Shown here one piece after another: positions 5,905-10,805 of a DNA stretch of 10,805 nucleotides; the stretch's first letter is position 1, and every line of letters starts with the position of its first letter. Origin of the DNA: Bacteroidota bacterium (GTDB lineage: Bacteria > Bacteroidota > Bacteroidia > Bacteroidales > VadinHA17); the NCBI GenBank assembly GCA_030613125.1, contig JAUWMO010000091.1:1-10805 (forward strand), given 5' to 3'. The notes under the pieces were generated by a model that did not search any database, was not told the origin of the DNA, and saw only the letters and a list, made by a program, of their open reading frames with translations. Position numbers and translations under genes: made by a program.

Positions 5905-8493
5905 ATGAAGACAAAACTTATCATATTTCTTCTGCTCTCATCCATCTGTAAAGTTTGCCCGGCTACCGGTGAACCTGTTACTCAGTGGTTATCATCGGGG
6001 GCATTAACGGTTACAAAACCCGGATACATTAAAGGTAAAAATATTAAGGGTGAGAATTTTGAGGATCAGTTTATTCTTTCGAATTCATATCTTAACCTTA
6101 TTGATCTCAATCCGGCAGATAAGGATCCTTTTTTATGGAACAATAAAAAGTTGCGAAAGTGGAATAGTCTCTTTTCCAATAAAGAGGGATTTATTGAAAT
6201 AAAGCCTGATAAGAAAGCTGAATATCAGATTGTTTACAATGCAGTATATCTAAAGTCTGAAGGTTTAAATGATTACGAATTTGAAGTTGAAAGTCCTCAG
6301 ATGTTTGAAATTTTCCTTAACGGCAGGAGAGTTGCCTTCAATTATGAGACTGCAGAACCTGAGAAGACAAATAATAAGACTGCAACTTTAAATCTTGATC
6401 GCGGTAAATTTGTAGTCATGGTTAAATCTTTATTTTTTAAAGGTGATGTAAACAAGTGGAAACTGAAAGCAAATATTTCTCCGGTCAACGAAAATGAATC
6501 TGTTTTAAGTATATCACCAACCAGGAGTATGAGTATTCACCACCTGCTTGAAGGTACTAAGCTTGGTTTAGTATCAGTATCATCCGACGGCACACTAATT
6601 AGTGTTACATACAAAAAGGTTAATATAAAAAATGGCAAAACTTCATCGTGGACCGAAGTGAAGGATATTTCCACAGGCAAAATTGTCCAAAGTTTTAGAA
6701 AAACCAGCACAACGGGTTACAGATGGATGCCACTTGGGAAGAAGCTTTGTTATATCATTTCAGAGGATGATGTTTCTACAGTCTGGGTATATGATTTTGA
6801 AGAAGGAAAAGAGTATCCTGTGCTTCAGGGCATTAAAAATCTTTCTGGCTTTCAATGGTCAGATGACGAAAGTCTTATCGTATATGGTATCTCCGAGACT
6901 AAGAAAACTGATGGAAAGACATCATTGAAATATATGAACGAATTGAGTAACCGCACGTTTAAAGAAAAAAAAGTAATTAATCTGTATAAATATGATACCC
7001 GCATTAATGTAAGTGTAAGACTAACATATGGAAATCTTAGTACCAACCTGAATGATATCAGCCACGATGGTAAATATATAGTGTTTAGTACAAGCAGGCC
7101 TAATCCGACCGAAAGGCCTTTCTCACTTCAGAACATGTACCTTATGGATCTTCGCACCGTAGATGTTAAAACCCTTTGGGAAGATTTCAGGTGGGAAGGT
7201 TCAGCAGATTTTTCACCCGATGGTAAAAGGCTGCTTGTTTCAGGAGGGCCCGACTGCTTTGGTGAAACAGGACGAAATATTGGTAATAATCCTATCGCTA
7301 ATAACTATGACAGACAGCTATATATATATGATCTGGCCACCGGAAGCGTTGATCCGATTACTGAAAACTTTAATCCCTCAGTGGAATCGGCAACATGGCA
7401 TCCGGCTAACAATCGTATATATTTTTCCGCAACTGATGAAATATACAGAAGAGTTTTTGTATGGAATGAGGAGAACAGGTTGTTCAGCCAAATACCATTG
7501 ACGCCTGAAGTAGTTGGATCATTTAGCATCGCGAAAAAGGAACTGGTCGCTGCCTGCACGGGAACAGGATTAGGCAGCTTTAATAAAGTCTGGATTATTG
7601 ACCTTGAAAACAGGACAAGTTCATTGTTTGACAACCCTGAAGCTGAGACATATAAAAATGTTGAGTTTGGCAAATCGGAAGAATGGAATTTTGTAACAGC
7701 GGATGGTAAAAAGATAAAAGGATTTTTCCTTTATCCATACAATTTTAATCCTGAAAAGAAGTACCCCTTAATTGTAAACTATTATGGAGGAACAGCACCA
7801 ATTTCAAAACGTTTTGGCGGACGTTATCCGGTTGATATCTGGGCCGGAGAAGGTCATGTTGTATATATTCCCCAGCCGAGTGGTGCTACAGGTTTCGGAC
7901 AGGAATTTTCAGCACGCCACCAGAACAACTGGGGTAAGACAGTTGCCGGTGAGATCATAGAGGGAACCAATAAATTCATTGAAGCCCATTCTTTTGTTGA
8001 TAAAGAGAAGGTTGGGTGTATTGGTGCATCATATGGAGGATTTATGACTATGTATCTTCTAACAAAAACAGATATTTTTAACTGTGCTATTTCACATGCC
8101 GGTATAAGTTCTCTCAGCTCATACTGGGGAGAAGGCTACTGGGGATATGCCTATTCATCAGAAGCAACCGGTGACGCATACCCGTGGAACAGAAACGACA
8201 TCTACATTGACCAGAGTCCGCTGTTCAGCGCTGATAAGATCAATACACCCTTATTGTTGCTACACGGCTCAGTTGACACCAATGTACCACTGGGGGAGTC
8301 GCTTCAATTATGGGTGGGACTTAAAATACTTGGCAAGCCGGTTGAAATGATTCAGATTGAAGGGGAGAACCATCATATCCTTGCATATTCAAAACGCATT
8401 GAATGGCATAATACAATAATGGCCTGGTTTGATAAATGGCTCAAGGATAAAAACAACGATTGGGCCAGCCTGTTTCCTGATAGTGAATTGTAA
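5905..8493 (+). CDS. Exported S9 family peptidase with an extra N-terminal beta domain
   Basis: An 862-residue serine peptidase, likely periplasmic or secreted, that should hydrolyse oligopeptides or act as a dipeptidyl/acylaminoacyl peptidase. Residues 1-21 form a signal peptide (MKTKLIIFLLLSSI, then PATG). Residues about 25-195 form an additional beta-rich region: W-LSSGALTV near the start and FEIFLNGRRVAF (134-145) are reminiscent of galactose-binding or PA14-like jelly rolls (inference). Residues about 200-590 are a WD40/DPPIV-like propeller with repeats such as DISHDGKYIVF and DFSPDGKRLLV. Residues about 595-850 are the alpha/beta-hydrolase domain with a complete triad: Ser709 in GASYGG, Asp791 in HGSVDTNVP and His823 in GENHHI. 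It is longer than typical S9 members because of the N-terminal module. The gene is monocistronic with a probable promoter close upstream; no terminator was recognised after it. Confidence 0.93.
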   Translation: MKTKLIIFLLLSSICKVCPATGEPVTQWLSSGALTVTKPGYIKGKNIKGENFEDQFILSNSYLNLIDLNPADKDPFLWNNKKLRKWNSLFSNKEGFIEIKPDKKAEYQIVYNAVYLKSEGLNDYEFEVESPQMFEIFLNGRRVAFNYETAEPEKTNNKTATLNLDRGKFVVMVKSLFFKGDVNKWKLKANISPVNENESVLSISPTRSMSIHHLLEGTKLGLVSVSSDGTLISVTYKKVNIKNGKTSSWTEVKDISTGKIVQSFRKTSTTGYRWMPLGKKLCYIISEDDVSTVWVYDFEEGKEYPVLQGIKNLSGFQWSDDESLIVYGISETKKTDGKTSLKYMNELSNRTFKEKKVINLYKYDTRINVSVRLTYGNLSTNLNDISHDGKYIVFSTSRPNPTERPFSLQNMYLMDLRTVDVKTLWEDFRWEGSADFSPDGKRLLVSGGPDCFGETGRNIGNNPIANNYDRQLYIYDLATGSVDPITENFNPSVESATWHPANNRIYFSATDEIYRRVFVWNEENRLFSQIPLTPEVVGSFSIAKKELVAACTGTGLGSFNKVWIIDLENRTSSLFDNPEAETYKNVEFGKSEEWNFVTADGKKIKGFFLYPYNFNPEKKYPLIVNYYGGTAPISKRFGGRYPVDIWAGEGHVVYIPQPSGATGFGQEFSARHQNNWGKTVAGEIIEGTNKFIEAHSFVDKEKVGCIGASYGGFMTMYLLTKTDIFNCAISHAGISSLSSYWGEGYWGYAYSSEATGDAYPWNRNDIYIDQSPLFSADKINTPLLLLHGSVDTNVPLGESLQLWVGLKILGKPVEMIQIEGENHHILAYSKRIEWHNTIMAWFDKWLKDKNNDWASLFPDSEL

Positions 8494-8747
8494 AACACCT
8501 TTCATAAGCAAAGTAAGATGGTATAGAAAAATTCATGCTTCAAATAAGCAACACTGAATTATCTTTTATTAAAAAATAAATCTAAGGTCAGATAATAATC
8601 TTTTTGTATCTTGCTGTGTGCTTTGTTGGAGGAGGATATATTAGCTGGTTCTTTCGACCTCATCATCGCCTGAGTAAAAGAAGGTATACACATAAACAAT
8701 AAATTGAAATTAACAGATAAATAATTATTTATTAAATCATTAAAAAA

Positions 8748-9317
8748 ATGAAAACAAAATTATTCTGCACTATTTTAATGGCCTTGTTATCAGGATTTTC
8801 TTCAATTTCTGCTCAGGGATTTGAGCCCCCGGCAGAAGGAAAATCTGTTGTTTATTTTGTACGTGTAAGCGGTTATGGCGGCAGCACCTCTTTTGAATAC
8901 TTTCATCAGGACAAATATATCGGGGTATTCAAGAAGAAAAATTATCTGAGGTATGAATGTGATCCGGGTGAACAACTTTTTTGGGCATCTACTGAGAACA
9001 AAGAGTTTATAACTGCCGATCTTGAACCTGGCGGAACTTATATTGTAATAGTTGATGTTATAATGGGTTTCTGGAAGGCACATGTTGGATTAACCCCGAT
9101 AAGTGTCAATGACGAAGAACTTTTTGAGCGAGCTAAAGAACTGATAAACAGCAAGAAACCGGTTGTTACTTCTGAGGCGAAGATTGAAGCAATGAATGAA
9201 AAACTTGAAAGTTTTATTGATGAAAAATTAAAGATGTATGATGAAGAATGGAAAGATGAAAGGAACTTTAAACACATTGCTGCAGATATGGCTATTCCTC
9301 CTGATGCTATGAAATAG
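8748..9317 (+). CDS. Exported DUF2846-like protein
   Basis: A 189-residue protein with a signal peptide (residues 1-23, MKTKLFCTILMALLSGFSSISAQ) and no lipobox, so it is probably released into the periplasm. Residues about 30-120 resemble DUF2846: GKSVVYFVRVSGYGG (31-45), a tyrosine/phenylalanine-rich strand, DKYIGVFKKKNYL (55-67), a DPGEQLFWAS turn (72-81), then LEPGGTYIVIVDV (92-104). The family is found in lipoproteins and periplasmic proteins of unknown function. The remainder (about 121-175) is a charged, probably helical tail rich in Glu and Lys. No promoter or Shine-Dalgarno was recognised in the 254 bp upstream, which hold no gene. It converges on the lipoprotein gene with a 6-bp gap. 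Confidence 0.75.
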   Translation: MKTKLFCTILMALLSGFSSISAQGFEPPAEGKSVVYFVRVSGYGGSTSFEYFHQDKYIGVFKKKNYLRYECDPGEQLFWASTENKEFITADLEPGGTYIVIVDVIMGFWKAHVGLTPISVNDEELFERAKELINSKKPVVTSEAKIEAMNEKLESFIDEKLKMYDEEWKDERNFKHIAADMAIPPDAMK

Positions 9318-9323
9318 GCAGAA

Positions 9324-9884
9324 TCAAGGCACTCTTGTAAATGTTATATCAACTGAAGCTACCTGGAAATTCAGTCCGCCTCCAGGTAGGGTCTCTCCTA
9401 ATAGATAGCTTGTATCTTTAGGTAATGGAAAATTGTCAACTGTTCCACTAAATGATGTGCTGGTTATACTCAGATTTGATATTGTCAATGAAAGGAGTTG
9501 TGGATAACTGATATTAAATGTCAATACTGTTCTTTCATTATTGATAGTCCAGGTACCCATCTGTTTTTCATTTGATTCATTCAGACAAATAAAATAGGTG
9601 GTACCGTTACTTCTGAGGTCAATTGCAGCATTCTGTGCATTATTACATGGTGCAGCACCTAATAATCCGTCTCCAACAAATTGAGAGGCATCATCATCGG
9701 CGAGAAATTCCATGTCAACATTTTGTATCTTGATATAAACCGTTTCATTAAACGAGGCAGAAGTAAACATGTAACTCCCCACTAATGGATCAGGCTCTTC
9801 CCCTTCCTCCTTATTACAGGAAATAGCCATTAAGATTACAAATAATACTAATAATCCAATAATCTGAAATTTTCTTTGTTTCAT
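9324..9884 (-). CDS. Lipocalin-like lipoprotein
   Basis: A 186-residue lipoprotein. From the ATG at 9884 the protein begins MKQRKFQIIG, followed by the hydrophobic LLVLFVILMAIS and Cys23, the likely lipidated residue. The lipobox (AISC) is slightly unusual because -3 is Ala. After Cys comes an acidic linker (NKEEGEEPDP), a pattern that often marks outer-membrane or surface lipoproteins in Bacteroidota. The mature part begins LVGSYMFTSASF and is mostly short beta strands (WTINNERTVLTF, LSITSTSFSG), similar to lipocalin-like domains of Bacteroidota lipoproteins. Cys80 and Cys100 could form a disulfide. Longer starts exist at ATG 9896 and TTG 9923 but would put extra polar residues before the signal peptide. 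Ligand unknown. No clear promoter was recognised. Confidence 0.75.
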   Translation of the reverse strand: MKQRKFQIIGLLVLFVILMAISCNKEEGEEPDPLVGSYMFTSASFNETVYIKIQNVDMEFLADDDASQFVGDGLLGAAPCNNAQNAAIDLRSNGTTYFICLNESNEKQMGTWTINNERTVLTFNISYPQLLSLTISNLSITSTSFSGTVDNFPLPKDTSYLLGETLPGGGLNFQVASVDITFTRVP

Positions 9885-10085
9885 AACCTTTTGCATATAT
9901 GAATAACTATTCTGTGCTTCCAAATTTGGCTAAATATACAAATTTTAATTTATTATGAAATATTATTATCTGAGGCTTAATCCGGGTTAATTTTCATTAA
10001 AATTTATAACTTGAGGTGTGTTAAGCCAAAATATTCTTATTTTTAGCAACATAGAATATAGGATTGCTTTGTAATTTGCCGGATT

Positions 10086-10805
10086 ATGAGAACGATTTTA
10101 TTGATTATAGTGGCATTTTTTATTAGTGCTTCTTTATCAGGACAAGTTACTACTATATCTGGATCTGTTACGGATAAAAACACCGGAAAGCCCCTGATCG
10201 GGATAACTGTTTTTATCAAAGATGCAATGGAAGGCACTATTACCAACAGAAATGGGAATTTTAAGATTGAAACTCAAACCCCACTTCCATTTGTGGTAAT
10301 TATATCTATGATGGGGTATCAAAGTCAGGAATTTGAAATTACCAGGAATCCATCCGAGCTGAGTGTAATCCTTGAGGAACAGGTTTACCTCGGGCAGGAA
10401 GTAGTAGTCTCTGCTTCCAGAATATCTGAAAGTATCATGAAATCTCCTGTGACTATCGAAAAATTAACTTCACTGCAAATACAACAAACCTCCTCAGCCA
10501 ATTTTTATGATGGATTATACCAACTGAAAGGAGTAGACATGAATGTTCACAGCCTTACATTCAGGTACCCAAACACCCGTGGATTTACCGGTGAAGCCAA
10601 TTTAAGAATGAACCAGATAATTGATGGTATTGAGAATATTCCTCCCGGTATGAGTTTTAGTGCCGGCAATATTTTCGGTGTGCCTCAATTAGATGCAAAT
10701 AGTGTGGAACTCCTTGTTGGAGCCTCATCTGCACTTTATGGTCCGGGTGGAATGAACGGAACATTGTTGATAACCAGTAAAGACCCTTTTCAATACCAGG
10801 GATTA
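10086..10805 (+). CDS. TonB-dependent receptor, N-terminal part (runs off the right edge)
   Basis: An outer-membrane receptor for active uptake of a substrate across the outer membrane, powered by TonB. The window holds the first 240 codons. Residues 1-20 form a signal peptide (MRTILLIIVAFFISASLSGQ). Residues about 23-98 form a carboxypeptidase-regulatory-like domain (ISGSVTDKNTGKPLIGITVF, 24-43; NGNFKI, 56-61). A TonB-box-like stretch QEVVVSASR is at 104-112. The plug domain follows: GLYQLKGVDMN (143-153), NTRGF (163-167), IIDGIEN (178-184) and SVELLVGASSALYGPGGMNG (206-225). The barrel is missing because of the window end, not because of a break. Substrate cannot be read from this part. No SusD-like gene is seen in the window. 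The ATG at 10086 fits the signal peptide well. Confidence 0.93.
   Translation, partial: MRTILLIIVAFFISASLSGQVTTISGSVTDKNTGKPLIGITVFIKDAMEGTITNRNGNFKIETQTPLPFVVIISMMGYQSQEFEITRNPSELSVILEEQVYLGQEVVVSASRISESIMKSPVTIEKLTSLQIQQTSSANFYDGLYQLKGVDMNVHSLTFRYPNTRGFTGEANLRMNQIIDGIENIPPGMSFSAGNIFGVPQLDANSVELLVGASSALYGPGGMNGTLLITSKDPFQYQGL

Noticed and set aside
9885..9923. Longer lipoprotein start at TTG 9923 or ATG 9896
   Set aside because: These would place extra polar residues ahead of the signal peptide; the ATG at 9884 gives a standard lipoprotein signal.
10038..10045. TATTTTTA as a promoter -7 box for the TonB-dependent receptor gene
   Set aside because: It has one mismatch, and the nearest upstream TTG (10011-10013) is 24 bp away, longer than the usual spacer.
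10043..10322. Two leftward ORFs of 61-67 codons near the right end
   Set aside because: They lie largely antisense to the clearly coding start of the TonB-dependent receptor.

Overview
The window looks like chromosomal DNA of a Bacteroidota bacterium, probably of the Bacteroidales/Marinilabiliales type. This is inferred from AT-rich intergenic DNA, the absence of strong Shine-Dalgarno sequences, promoter elements of the Bacteroidota form TTTG-N17-20-TAnnTTTG, a SusC-like start of a TonB-dependent receptor with a carboxypeptidase-regulatory-like domain, an anti-sigma/TonB fusion protein, and several secreted S9 peptidases and lipoproteins. No tRNA, rRNA, CRISPR array or intact insertion sequence was seen.

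Layout. At the left edge lies the beginning of a leftward gene (1-85) with a Lys-rich, hydrophobic N-terminus. Diverging from it is a two-gene unit: an ECF sigma factor (243-857, TTG start) and a protein with an anti-sigma zinc-finger N-terminus, one membrane helix and a periplasmic TonB C-terminal domain (910-2067). This unit meets, tail to tail with only 7 bp between, a leftward exported S9 peptidase (2075-4225). A SiaC-family regulatory phosphoprotein (4364-4744) diverges from the peptidase and has a textbook Bacteroidota promoter. Next comes a 436-bp stretch holding a weak cobalamin-riboswitch-like core and a 39-codon signal-peptide-like ORF. It is followed by a small winged-helix protein (5181-5411) that ends at a strong intrinsic terminator. 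A 493-bp gene-free stretch with a perfect 12-bp hairpin precedes a second, larger exported S9 peptidase (5905-8493). A DUF2846-like exported protein (8748-9317) converges, 6 bp apart, on a lipocalin-like lipoprotein (9324-9884, leftward). Finally a TonB-dependent receptor starts at 10086 and runs off the right edge.

How it fits together. Most products act in the cell envelope: two peptidases that probably degrade peptides in the periplasm or at the surface, a lipoprotein, a DUF2846-like protein and an outer-membrane receptor. The sigma/anti-sigma-TonB pair is the most suggestive element. Its architecture could let the periplasmic state of a TonB-dependent receptor control a sigma factor in the cytoplasm. 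Most genes here are monocistronic and alternate in direction, so there is no single large operon or defence island. The unusual points are the anti-sigma/TonB fusion, the possible decayed B12-regulated locus, the paired inverted repeats and the two very tight convergent gene ends.
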